NCBI GenBank assembly: GCA_016858145.1 | Contig: JAEHOE010000091.1 | Span: forward strand, 434,001 to 498,000 | DNA: 64,000 nt | Direction: 5' to 3' | DNA from: Edaphochlamys debaryana | Lineage: Eukaryota > Chlorophyta > Chlorophyceae > Chlamydomonadales | In this document: positions 1 to 10,894 of the stretch, in pieces | How positions within the stretch are numbered: position 1 is the first letter of the stretch | Layout: every line of letters begins with the position of its first letter | The notes under the pieces: model-generated | Seen by the model: the letters and a program-made list of their open reading frames with translations, nothing else | What the model was told of the DNA's origin: nothing | Databases searched by the model: none | Program-made: the position numbers and the translations under genes

Positions 1-12
1 CCACCACCCCAC

Positions 13-3000
13 CTGCAGCGTCTTGGGCACCGCGTTACCCAGCAGGTAGCCCAGCACCGTGGCGGCCAGGCCGAAGGGGAGGGCCATCTGATGTGTGTGT
101 GTGTGGGGGGGGGGTGGGAGAGAGTGAGAGGGGGGTGAGAGGAGGGGGGGGGATAGGGAGACGTGAGGCAGAGCTGCCGACCCAGTCTCCCGTTGCTCAC
201 CCCCTCGCAGCCCCCGTCCCCACTACCACTCGCGACCCCCCGCCCCCGACCCCTCCCCCCACAAGGCCCCCCAACCACCTGAGCCCCGAGGGTGCTGCCC
301 GCCCCGCCCACGGCCGTCGCCGCCAGCGCCCCCGCCGCCACCGCGCCCCACGCCGCGAAGTGCGAGGGCAGGAAGGGCGAGGCCGGCTTGGCCTTGGCGA
401 TCTCCTTGTTCTCCGTACGGACGATGCCGCGGATGAAGACCGTGATCTGTAGAACGGCATATCCAGGGGTTGTGAAGGGGCACGTTTGCACCTTGACAGA
501 GATGCCCCCCAAGAGAAGCCCTCCTGTGAATCACCCTCATCCAAACTGCCCCCCCCCCCCCCTTTCCCGTGCCCCCACACCAAGGGTTTCCGCTCCTAGC
601 CGCGGCCCTTACACCACCCATCCCCCATCCCCCCCCCCCCCCTTCCAGGCTGGTGAACCTGGGGCTAGCGCACGCCCCCCCCTTCCCCGTGCCCCCATAC
701 CTAGGGTTCCCGCCCCAAGCCTCCGCCCTTACCCCTGCCGGCCCTATCCCCTCTTCCCGCTCTTGCCTCCCCCCTCCCCCCCTTGCCTGGGCGGTGAAGA
801 GCAGAGTGGCCACGGTACCGGTCGCCAGGATGGCCATGATCTTGGCGAGCTCACCGGCTGAAGGGGGGGAAGGGGTTAAGGGGGTAAAGGAAGGGGAAGC
901 GGGTCGCGTCGGATGGACTGAAGCCCTGCAACCACAGCGGCACACACCCGTTCCCCTTCACATCCCGATGACGGCACGCGCCCCCTTCCCCCCATCCTTC
1001 CCCCCACCCACCCCCGATCCGCAGTGCCCTTGAGCGACAGCGAGCGGCACACGTCCCCGCACGACACGCGTAGCCCACCCATACACACACGCTTCCACCC
1101 CCCCCGCCCCCTCCCCCCCCCTCCCCGCCCCCACCCGCGATGCCCTTGAGCGACAGCGGCAGGGTCACCAGCGATGCCACGTAGAAGAGCGGCAGCCACT
1201 TGGCGATCCAGTTGAGGGAGGGCATGTACAGAGACAGGACCTGGCAGGGGGGGCGGGGGTGCGGTAGGAGTGGCGTGGGGGGCGTGGGTGGTGGTGGGGT
1301 GGGGTGGTGGGGTGGGAAGGGAAGTAAAAGGGGTCGATGCTCAGCGCTTCCCATGGCCTTAGGCCTCCACCCACACCCCAGAGACCTCCACCTCGAAGTC
1401 CGCACCTTCCGCCACCCCCAGCCTCCACCCGCCCAACCCAACATCTCGTCTTGACACCCGCGCGCCCCCTACCCTGCGTTGCCCCCCCTCCCCGTTTCCC
1501 CGTGCCCCCTGCCCCCTAACCCACACACCGCTTCCCTCGGCCGCCGCGCTCTCCCTCCCCATGCTCCCACCCCCGAACGCCCCCACCACCACCCTCCCTA
1601 CATGAACCGTCGCGCAGCACCAACCCCCCTCTCCAGTGCCCCCCTCCCCCCACTGCCCCCCCATCGTGTCCCGCTAAGAAAGTACCCCCACTGCCTCCCC
1701 TCCCTCACCTTGGCCGCCGCCCCCTCCCCCATGGCCAGCAGGGCCACCACCACTCCGAACATGCCGCCCAGAGCGCTGTCAGGGGGAGGGGGGGGGGTAG
1801 GAATGGGGTAGGGGGTGAGGGCTAGAGGCACAGGCGTTGCGCGGTAGCCGGGCCGGCACCTAGTAGCCCAAGGGCCGCAAGCCACAAAGCTTCCTGCACC
1901 CTACCTCAAGCCTTCCCCAGCCTACCCTACCGCCCAGCCCACCCACCCTGCCCTAGCCCTCGTCCAACCCACCCATCCCGCGCTTGCCTCCCGCCCTTCC
2001 CCCCTCCCCCTCTCCAACTCCCTCCCGGCCCCCCTGGCCCCGCACTTGGGGGCCACAGCTTGCGCCCGTCCGCCGCAACACCTCACCCGCCACCCCCCAA
2101 CCAGTTCCCCTCCACCAGCACCCTTCCTCCAGTCAGCAACTCGTCAGATTCCTCCCCCTGCCCCCCCCCCTCGCCCCCACCTGGGGAACACAATGTTGGC
2201 AGCGGCAAAGGCCTTCTTGATCCCAATGTCCAGGAAGTAGAGCGAGGCTGTTGGTGGGGGGGGGAGGAGGGGGGAAGGAGGAGGGCCGGAGGCGAAGGGG
2301 TGAGGGGAAGCGCGTTGCGGGGGCCCCATGACAGTTGTGGTAGTCTGGGCGGAAAACCTTCCGGCCGCTTCTCCCCTCAGCCCCCTCCGACACGGCTCCG
2401 ATCTTCACGCCAGCAACCAACCACACGCGGCCAGCCAGCCGACTGTCGCCCAACCGCCAACCAACTGCCAACCAACCGACAACCAACCAACTGCCGAGGA
2501 CCCGCAGCCATATCGGCGCAGGGCCGAGCAGCCGCGGGGCCTTCCTCAGGCCGTACCCCAGCCCCCAGCCCCTTCGCCGGATGCCTGCTCGCCCCCCCTT
2601 GCCACCCTGCTCGCCCCCCGCCCCCCCCCCCCTCCTCCTCCCCAACCGGAACCTGGGTGAAGAGCTGCGGCCCCGACAGGCGGCTCCCTACCGTGCCGCA
2701 TCCTGACCGCCCCCTCCCCCACTCACAAGAACGATGACCCCTGGGCCCACCAAGGGAGTACCGAAGCGTCTTCCCGCAGCACCCGCACCAACGGTCAACT
2801 CACCAACGACCAACGACTAACGCAGCAGCCCGTGGCCCTCCAGCAGACCCAGCAGGGGCACGGAGCCTGCCCGAGCGCCCCTGGCCAGAGTGCCCCCGCC
2901 CCCTCCCCTGGCCCAGCGCCGCTTACGTCCGCCCTGCTCACTATCACGCCCACCCACGCCCTTGCTCTGGTTCTGAGCGGCCCTCCCCGGGGACCAGCTC

Positions 3001-3771
3001 AGCCCAGCAGGGGACCCTGCCTTCTCTGCCCACCACGCACACTCCCCGATTCCCACCCAACCCCCACCGTGCAATCCCCGCTCGACACCCAACCCTCCCG
3101 TCTTGACGTGGTCCCCCAGGCCATGCCCCCTGCCCCCTACGCCTGCTTGCAGTCCAAATCCAATACACAGACACACACGCACATCCCACCCCACCCCCCC
3201 TCCAAACCCCGCCTCACCCAGGCCCGCCACGAGCTTGACGTAATCCCCCAGGCCCCCCTCCGCAGGTGCCGAGGCGGCGGGTGAGGCCGCCGACGCAGCC
3301 GGGGGGGAAGAAAGCGGCCGGGCGGGGGCCGGCACGCCCGAGCGGACGCGCCTGTGCGGGAGGAGGGGTGGGGTGGAATTGATGGACGGGGACGAGTACC
3401 ACAGCCTGGCAGACGCGATCCGGGTGATGCGCTAGGCCGCTAAGGTGAGGGCCAGGGTCAACGGCGTGAAGCGTTCGGCGCAGGGGACGCTACGTACCAC
3501 GCGTTAATCCAGTCGCGCGCCTCGGCCTTGCGCCGGGTTAGGTCCGAGGGACCTGCGGCGCCGCGTGACGTGAGAAGTGGATAAACGACACCTGTTCGGC
3601 TCTTACGGTGCGTTCTCTGCGACAGGCAACTGCTCGCCAGCGGTATCGGGCCTCGCCATCCCGCGCCGCACCATCGGAGGACATAGCTGCACGGACAGGC
3701 ACCACCGTCGATCTACGAGCTGGCCGCTGCGACTGGCGCAGGCCGGCTTGGGGTTTGTGCAAGAGCTGCAT
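13..3771 (-). CDS. PLGG1: PLGG1-like plastid glycolate/glycerate transporter, N-terminal part (3' end off the left edge)
   Basis: Nine minus-strand exons: 3672-3771, 3498-3552, 3218-3351, 2181-2247, 1709-1775, 1135-1240, 787-857, 279-446 and 13-87. They join in frame to 281 residues with no stop. The start was chosen because the first residues are Arg-, Ser- and Val-rich and end in VRA before an Ala, like an algal chloroplast transit peptide. A basic Trp-containing helix, an Ala/Pro/Ser linker and hydrophobic segments follow. FPSALGGM (117-124), WLPLFYVASLVTLPLS (156-171) and ALPFGLAATVLGYLLG (258-273) match the LrgA-like half of plant PLGG1 as I remember it. In plants that protein exchanges glycolate for glycerate across the chloroplast inner envelope in photorespiration. 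The LrgB-like C-terminal half must lie outside the window. Introns are GT-AG except the one after exon 787-857, which reads CAG|GCAAGG (GC-AG). The family call is firm; the orthologue name is likely. Confidence 0.82.
1022..1058 (-). repeat. Partial copy of an exon end inside the next intron of the PLGG1-like gene
   Basis: The intron after exon 1135-1240 contains an imperfect copy of that exon's 3' end. TGCCCTTGAGCGACAGCG occurs at 1025-1042 and at 1141-1158, 116 bp apart. The exon reads LPLSLKGIAG and the copy would read SLSLKGTADRG. The copy has lost the GT donor, so I read it as a duplication remnant, not an alternative exon. Confidence 0.6.
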
Positions 3772-4469
3772 ATCGAAACGCCTGCTTTGGTAAGAGCGTT
3801 GTCTACAAGTGCGGGCAAGTACCGAATCTGTCTGTCTAGGTAAAGGTGTTGATGCCGGGCTCGCGCGTTGGCACGCTGCGTGGGGACGCTGCCTGCACAT
3901 GCGAGGTGCTGGACCCGCCATGCCATCGCGGCTCGGTCGGCGAGCAGCGTCTCGCATCGCCCCCCGCTTCCCGTCGTTTCCCCCTGCACCCTACACGTGT
4001 TCCACTTGATCTAGCCTGCTCACTTGCCGGTGACGCACACGGCAGCATCGTCCCACGATACCTCGGGTATTTCCCGCTCCGCGTAGCGTCCCGGACTGGG
4101 TCTGCGCTCATTGCAGTCGCACTTGATGCATGCTGATTTAGGCAGCTTGCGTGGCCGCTGAGCACGGAGCCGGGTGCGGCCATCCTCGCGAGAAGACTTC
4201 CCGCGAAAGCGCCGATATGGGGCACGGCGGAACCAGCCCTGGCGGCGTGGTGCGTGACAGGATGCTGATTCACGTATCCCCGCAAGTCTGCGGTGTGCCT
4301 CGCGTGCAGCGTCGCTGGGAAAGTTCCGTTCCCAGCCCCCGAAGTGTGCCCTCGCCATCCGTCCATCCACCACCCCGCGCCCATCCACCACCCCGCGCTG
4401 ACCGGTCAACGCTGCCGCCTTCCGCCTGCTTCTCTCCTCTCGTAGCGTGCTGAAGCGGCGGGCGCGCTG
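3772..4469. promoter_or_regulatory. Divergent intergenic region shared by the transporter and carrier genes
   Basis: About 700 bp separate the start codons of the minus-strand transporter gene and the plus-strand carrier gene. Both promoters and 5' UTRs should lie here, but I found no convincing TATA box or named motif. The only local repetition seen is CCATCCACCACCCCGCGC in tandem near 4365-4400. Small ORFs on both strands look like chance frames in GC-rich DNA. Confidence 0.45.
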
Positions 4470-7400
4470 ATGGAGGGCCCGGGGCGCCGCAAGCCGCTCG
4501 TGTACAAAGAGCACTGGACGGCCGCCCTTGCGGACCAGGCGAGGGCGGGAGGCAGGGGGGAGGGAGGGGAGGGGAGGACACCGAGGGAGCAAGAGTGCAC
4601 CAGAAATGGAGAGCACGGAACGGGAGGGGTCGCAGGCAAGGAGGCAGGACTGCAGGAGGCCAAGGAAGGAATGCCGGGGGGCAAAGCCTGGCTAGCCAGG
4701 CGAGCGGGTGGGTGGGCAGGTCCGCGGAGGGGCAGCAAGAAGGTCTTGGTCAAGGTCGGCGGCAGGCGTAGGGGACCGCTTACTAATTGAGCTTTCCAGA
4801 GTTTCTCGCGCACATGGGGCACGTGGGCGGTCGCGTGCAGGCAGGACAGGGGCGCCCCCGCTCCTGCCGCCCCTACCCGCCTGGCACTTTCCCGCTAGAC
4901 GCTGAAGTGAAGCCGGCGAAAGCCGGGCCCCAACCCTCCCTATGGACCCTTACGGTATCGTTACACCCCCCCCGTCCCCCCCCCCCCGCCCCTCCCTGCC
5001 TCCCTCCAGGCCCAGCTGTTCAGTGTGCAGCTGGTCTGCTCGGGGGGCTCGGGGGCCGTCGCCCGCACCGTGGTGGCGCCCCTGGAGCGGATCAAGGTGG
5101 GGGTGGAGGGGGGCGGAGGGGGCTGCGGGCGTGTGTATGGGTGCGTGTGAGTGCGTGCGTGCCCGCACCGTGGCGGCGCCCCTGCTTGAGCGAGTCAAGG
5201 CGGGGGAAGAGGGGGCGCTCCTCGGACCCTCCATCACCCTCTTTTCCCCTCCACCCCCTCTTTTTCCCCTTCCCCCTCTCAGATTCTGCGCCAGGTGCAG
5301 CACATGGCGGCTGTGGAGGGGGCGGTGCGGTACCGGGGGGCGCTGGACGTGCTGCGGCGGCTGCCGGGGCGGGAGGGCGGCTTGCAGGTGAGTGCTCGTT
5401 GGGAGAGGTTGGGAGGGGTGGACCGAGGAGAAAGGCAGGGGTTAACAAGGGTTGTGCGGTGAGGTGAGGTTGAGGGACCGGCGGGCGGCGGTGCAGCCGG
5501 GCGTTTGCGGTGCTGGGCCGAGCCAAGCGAGCGACGGAGAAGTGCAAGGTATGAGGCCTAGCCGATGAGATGGACGGACGGATGCCCCACTCACCCACCC
5601 ACCCATCCATACCCACCTCCTCCTCCTCCCTCCCACCTCCCCCCCCCCCCCCCCCAGTGCCTGTGGCGGGGCAACGGTGCCAACGTGCTGAGGCTCTTCC
5701 CGGACGTGGCCTTCCGCTTCGCCATCCACGGTAGGGGGGGGGGGGCGCGTCTGACGGGGGCCTTTCAGGGGGGAGACTGACATTACGGGAAACGTCCCTC
5801 GGGGAAAGGGAGGCGAGGGGCACACGATGGGCGCGATGGACGGAGGACCCTCCGCCGAACCCAAGCCTCCCACCCCCCACCCCCCCCCACCCCACACACA
5901 GACCAATTCCGGGTCATGTTTGCGCCCATGGACGGATCCCCGCCCGGGATCCAGGAGAAGCTGGCGGCAGGTGGGGGAAACGTGGGGGGGCGGGGTGTGG
6001 AAGGGCGGGCGCTTGGGCTGATGAGAAGGCTACTGAGGTGCGGAGCGAGATTGCTGTTTGGGTTGATGAATGGTGAGATTGCTGTTCGTGTTTAGATGTA
6101 GGGGCGACTGGCGGGCAGCTGCTAGGCAAGCTGGCGGCAGTGGTAGGGAGTTGGGGAGGCGGGGGCATGGGGGAGGATGCGGACCGGGAGTACAGCTCGT
6201 ACTGCTTCGTCCCTAGTGCCGCATCCCTCACCCCCCCGACACCTGCGCAGGCGCCGCCACGGGCATCCTGAAGACGGCCCTGTTGTACCCCCTGGATCTG
6301 TGCCGTACGCGGATCACGGCAGATCAATCTATTGATTCTCGGCCAGCGGCGGCTCGGGCCGCCCACCCCGGGCCGGCAGCGGCGGCGGCGGCGGCGACGG
6401 CGACGGCGGAGGCGGCAGGGGCGGCGAGAGCGGGCGGCGGCGGAGCCCCGGCGGGTCCGGCCGGGCCCACGACGTCGGCAGCGGCGGGGACAGGCCCAGG
6501 GGCGGCAGCGGGCCCGGGTGGGCCTGGTGGGTCTGCAGCAGCCGGGCCCGGCCGTACGTACCCCACGGTACGGTCCTGCCTCGTACAAACCCTCCGTACG
6601 GAGGGCGTACGGGGGCTGTACCGCGGCGCACTGCTGTCGTGCGGCGGAGTGGCGCCGTACCTGGCCATCAGGTGAGGCCTAGCCAGGCCCACGCCAGGCC
6701 TTGTGGGCGGGATGGGGCCCAGAGAGGCCCAGCCAGGGGGGAGGGACAAGGGCGGCTCCTGAGGGAGATCAAGGGGATAGTGATTGCTGAAGGGGGCATG
6801 GACCAAACCGCTTTGGTGGGGCCAGACCTCGAGCACCCCAGAGATTGGGGCACCGCGACACGTGAAGCGGCATGGGGGGGGTCCTCGGCGGATGGCTCGT
6901 GAGGGGGCGGAGCTTGCTCTGTAGCGTCCCGCGCTCATCCCCCCCCCCGCGTCTTCACCTTTGCGCTCACCCCTTGTACGTACGGCACGCAGCTTCACGA
7001 TGTACGACGAGCTGCGGCGGCGGCTGCCCTCGGACCGGGAGTCCACGTCGTCCCTGTGGTAGGTCTCCCAGCAGTAGAGAGCGGGTCGGGGGGGGGGGGG
7101 GGGTGAGGCGGGGGTTAGGGCGGAGGTCGGCCTGCAGGCCGTGTCAGCTGAATCGATGCGTGCGTGGGAGACGGGGCGGAGGCACCGGCAGTGGGTGGGT
7201 GGGTGACTCAGTAGGGGCCCGGGCGTGGGTCTGGGGGGCCCTGTTGCCTGAGTTGGGGCAATTTTCTGCGGGAGCGAGCTGTGTAGGGCCTTGGAACTAC
7301 GCCCCCAGTCACTGTCCCGCCCTCCTCGTGCCCTCGCGCCCTGCCCCTCGAGCGCCTGGGCTCCAAGCTGTCCCTTCCCTCCTCCTCGCCCCCGCCCCCT

Positions 7401-8222
7401 CCCCCCCCCAAGGTACCCACTAGTCAAGATGGGCTGCGGCGCAGCTGCGGCGGTGTCCGCACAGACGGTGGTGTACCCCCTCGACACGGTGGGTGGGTGG
7501 GTGGGTGGGGTGGGGTGGGGGGGGGCGAGAGAGCGGGGAAGGGCCTTGGGTTCGTGGCGTAGGGCAGGGGGCAAGGGGGGCACCAGGAAGGCTGACCATC
7601 GGACCATGGCCCTCTGCCCCCTGCCTGCATCCCCGAGGCCGCCTCCCAAGCAGATACCCGCCCCCCGCTCTCCCCTGCCGCAGGTGCGGCGGTGCATGCA
7701 GATGAACGGGGCGGCGGGTGAGGGGGAGGGCTGGGGGAGGGAGGGAAGGAGGCGGTGTGGGGTCTGCAGCACATTGTGTTCCTTCACGTCACAGCGTCTG
7801 CGTGTCCAAGCTCACCTTTGTGACACGGCTTGAACACCCTTGCCTCCGCACCCCTACTCTACGCCCATCCGCACAGGTACGGCAGTGTCGTATCAGTCCG
7901 CCTGGCACTGCGCCGCCACGCTCGTACGGTCGCACGGCGGCATACGGGCGCTGTACCGCGGCTGCCTGACTAACGCGCTCAAGACCAGCCTCGGCGCGCC
8001 CGTGCACTTCATCATGTACGACGCACTCAAAAGCGCCGTGCAGGTACGTCTGCCCTGCGACGTGAGGCGGTTGATGCGATAGCGTGTTCACACAACTCAA
8101 TTCTATTCCTCAATTCGCCGTGTTGGCTCGTCATCACCCCCTCCCCCGCGTGCTTCCCCTCCTCCTCCTCCCCCCCCCCCCAGGCGCTCGACCCCACCAC
8201 GGGGGTGTCCTCCCCGCTCTGA
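4470..8222 (+). CDS. Mitochondrial carrier family (SLC25) protein, ADP/ATP carrier-like
   Basis: Eleven exons: 4470-4538, 5010-5096, 5283-5387, 5658-5730, 5902-5970, 6251-6671, 6993-7058, 7413-7488, 7684-7717, 7877-8043 and 8184-8222. Together they make 1,206 nt, or 401 residues plus stop, with every join in phase. The three carrier signatures are APLERIK (46-52), LYPLDLCRTR (146-155) and VYPLDTVRRCMQM (317-329). CLWRGNGANVLRLFP (88-102) and RTRITAD (153-159) resemble the ADP/ATP carrier subgroup, which swaps ADP and ATP across the mitochondrial inner membrane. That subgroup normally has RRRMMM where this protein has RRCMQM, so the substrate is uncertain. About 77 Ala/Gly/Pro-rich residues (160-236) are inserted in the second matrix loop, which explains the length; the family is usually near 300 residues. 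Intron 1 has a GC donor (CAG|GCGAGG). The short N-terminus shows no obvious targeting peptide, as is common for this family. Confidence 0.85.
5161..5203 (+). repeat. Partial copy of an exon end inside the next intron of the carrier gene
   Basis: Positions 5161-5200 repeat 5061-5100, the exon end encoding ARTVVAPLERIK, exactly 100 bp downstream with a few changes. The copy lies in the intron after exon 5010-5096 and reads approximately ARTVAAPLLERVK. The GT donor is replaced by GCGG, so it is probably not spliced. It is the same kind of event as the exon remnant in the neighbouring transporter gene. Confidence 0.65.
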
Positions 8223-9292
8223 GCCCCGCAACGCCACGGGCTGGAGGGCGGGCGCGCGGCGGGGCCTGTGCTCAACACCCCCGCCCCTGTGAGCTCTGCG
8301 GCACCGAGAGCGCGGGGGCGCACGGGCCTCGGTGGCTCCTGAGTGGGCGCCACCGCAGCAGGCGCCACAGCAGACGGGTGGGGGCCGCAGCACGGGGCAG
8401 TTCAGTGGGGAGGGAGTGCAGTGGGGAGGGTGCTGCCGCGGCGGCAGGCCGTGCCTCGGGATCAGCAATCCCTTCCCTCGTGAGCTCGCGGCGCCACCGG
8501 CGGGAGGGCGAGCGGGCCTCAGCGATTTCGCTGTGTGGGCGCCCGCCGCAGCAGCATGGAGATGGGGGCGGGAGCACGGGACTATGCAGGGTGGGAGGGA
8601 GTGCAGGAGGGCCCGGGGGCCCCGGGAGGAATGCTGGTCACTGGCGCGGAGGGCGGGAGCAGGTAGTGCAGGTGGTGCAGGGGGCATACGGCATGCAGGC
8701 TGCAGGCTGCGGCGAGGGCGGTGACGGCAGTGGCGTGGTGGCAAGTAGGAGGGGCAGGCCAGTGGTGGCCGGCGCAGGGCGTGGGGCACGGAGTCGGAGG
8801 CAGTGACGGTCGCGATGGCGAGGGGGGTGATGAAGTGCAGGCGGCGGGGACTTCGCGTTGGGCCGAGGAGGGCAGGGGCCGCACCGCCCGAATCTGCCAA
8901 CGATAGGTTGGGTACACGCATACGCCGTAGGGGTGGGATGGGGTGGCGCAGCAGAATCGGCACGAAGGGACGGACGCACATGTGCTGAACGGACTGAAGT
9001 GCTGGGCCCGGAGAGGATCGGAGGGGGCGGGTCGGAAGGCGGTGCTAGCGACGTGTGGTCAGGACGAGGGGCGAGAGCAGAGCAAGCTGGGTGAAGCGAC
9101 TGGGGTCTTTGGGGCACACGGGCAGTCCATCTATCAAACTGTTCCGGCAAATCACGACCTCGAATGAATGTCCACGCACTTTTAAGTGCGACCCGCCCGA
9201 TTGGGTCTTCTTCCATTCGGGGCTTAAACGTCGGCACATGGACGGAGCTGCTGTAGCCAGGCGGTCGCCAGCAGTGCAGTGCATAAGACGCT
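8223..9292. other. Non-coding stretch downstream of the carrier gene
   Basis: No gene is supported here. The first few hundred bases are presumably the carrier 3' UTR, although no TGTAA polyadenylation signal, typical of Chlamydomonas-type genes, was seen near the stop. A loosely repeated block is visible: about 8290-8440 and 8478-8640 share GTGAGCTC, CGGGCCTC and GGGAGGGAGTGCAG in the same order. Confidence 0.4.
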
Positions 9293-9805
9293 GTGGGGGC
9301 TGCGGAACCCAAAACCGGTACTGGCCAGGGTGGCCGCAGGAGCGGGCCCCGCCGCACACCTAGCTCCAGCAGCAGCAGCAGTGGAAGCAGCAGCAGCAGT
9401 GGAAGCAGTACCAGCAGTGGAAGCGCGTCCAGCGGTGGAAGCGGAGGCCCCAGCTATGGCGGGGTCCTGCCCGCTGGGAAGGCAGGTGCGGAGGTTGCCA
9501 TCCACTCGCCTCCGAGCCTCTCTGCTGGCCACGCCGGGGGGGCAGCCTCCCCCGGCTCCAGAAACCGGAGGACCCTCCCTCCGCTCCCTTCTGGACGGCC
9601 GCCTCAGGGGCCTGCGCAGCACACACCCGCCCTGCGCACTGGCCGAGGGGCGGTCCCTTGTCCTGGCCTCCCTCCGGGGCGAGATCAACGAGTGGGGCAC
9701 ACAGCTGGACGCGGACCCAACATCTGCGCTCTCTCCTGCGACTCGGTGGCGGCGGCGGCCCTCCACAGCGCCGCCGCCGCCCTGAGCCGGGAACTGGAGA
9801 AGACG
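9293..9805 (+). other. Possible exon, Ser/Gly-rich with CAG-type trinucleotide repeats
   Basis: An open plus-strand frame ends at a plausible donor (AAGACG|GTGAGG). It contains a Ser/Gly run from GCAGCAGCAGCAGTGGAA-type repeats at about 9367-9450 and an alanine-rich helix-like end (SVAAAALHSAAAALSRELEKT without its last residue). A second frame over the same bases is equally open and reads Ala/Val/Glu repeats. I do not recognise a family and cannot find the adjoining exons. Confidence 0.2.
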
Positions 9806-10512
9806 GTGAGGGCCTAGTTTGGCAGGCGAGACTGGCGTCGTAGACCGGGGCTAGCTAATCGAAGGGATTTCGCTAGGTGTTTGGGGCTCCTCGGTGGTCA
9901 GTGACTGTTGCGTGGGGCGTGGGGTTCGCTGCCGGTGGCTCCTTCCTTCTGCTCCTTTCCCTGTAGGTTTCCTTTGGTTCTTGGCCTGTGGCTCTTCCTG
10001 TTCCCTTTCCTTCCCCTTTTCCTGTTCGGTTGGCCTGGCTGGTATATGGTGCCGCCTGCGCTGTTGCGTGCCTGATGGTGGCTGAACTTCGATCTTGCTG
10101 CACGGGCCCCTGTTGTCAGGGTTCCCCGCGCCTCTGCAACCCCTGGCATCGTTGTGCATCCGAATGTAAAAAAACAAGCGGGGCCACAGCGGGATCTATC
10201 CACGACAGGGGCCGCAGGGGAGGCCGCGGCGGGGGCTGCGACCGGGGCCCCAGCCGCCACGGGAGCCTGGCTGGCCTGCGGGCGGGGAGCGCACGGGGGC
10301 GGGGGGCCGGGCGGCGACTGCCGCCCATGACGGAGCGCGGGCGGCGCCCCCGCCACCACCAGCCGACCCCGCGGCCACGGCAGCCGCAGCGGCGGGCGAG
10401 GGCCCCGGGCCCGCAGCAGCGCCAAGGGCAGCAGCGGCCGGGGCCCGGCCGGCACCCCCCGCGGCAGCCGCAGGCGGCCGCCAGCAGCACCAGCGGCCCT
10501 CCAGGTACGTAC
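9806..10512. other. Unresolved GC-rich region with pyrimidine tract and Ala/Pro-rich frames
   Basis: A pyrimidine-rich stretch at about 9940-10025 is followed by TGTAA at about 10164 and then by a very GC-rich block (10190-10500) open in several frames. At 10505-10512 the palindrome GTACGTAC gives a good-looking splice donor on both strands (CAG|GTACGT on plus, AAG|GTACGT on minus), so the coding strand cannot be decided by eye. Confidence 0.25.
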
Positions 10513-10797
10513 CTTGAGCGCGAAGGCCTTGTCGCCGGGCTGCGGGCCCCCCGGATTAGCCCCCTTCGACAAGAGGACGGAGGGAGGGGGCTTGTACGCC
10601 AGGGGGGCGTTAGGGGCACAGGCCGGAACACGCACGGCTGGCCTCAGGAGCCTCAGGGCACGCAGCTCCTCAAGCAGTGTGTTGCACACCTCCTCCCGTG
10701 TGTCACACGGTCCCACACGCTTGCCTCCTCCCTGCGCTGGCGACTCGCACTCGCAGTGGCCCCGCTTCCTCAGGGCGCGGCCCAACGCTCGCTTGAT
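10513..10797 (-). other. Possible minus-strand exon of an unknown gene next to the solo LTR
   Basis: A minus-strand frame runs through IKRALGRALRKRGH and DTREEVCNTLLEELRALRLL to DKAFALK, where it meets a strong donor (AAG|GTACGTACC). Its composition is more protein-like than the surrounding frames. No family is recognised and no acceptor was identified upstream. If real, its 5' part would lie beyond about 10850, where the solo LTR inserted, so this could be a disrupted host gene. Confidence 0.3.
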
Positions 10798-10894
10798 GGG
10801 GGAAAAGGAAGCATGATGGTGAATGGGAGGTAGGGGGATCCCACTCGGGGCAGCGACAACTTGCGTCCTCCCGGCCCGCCGGTCGAGTGGGAGG

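Noticed and set aside
6324..7787. Minus-strand ORF of 487 codons
   Set aside because: It lies antisense to the carrier gene, spans its introns and exons, and consists of Pro/Ala/Arg-rich sequence expected from the reverse strand of GC-rich exons.
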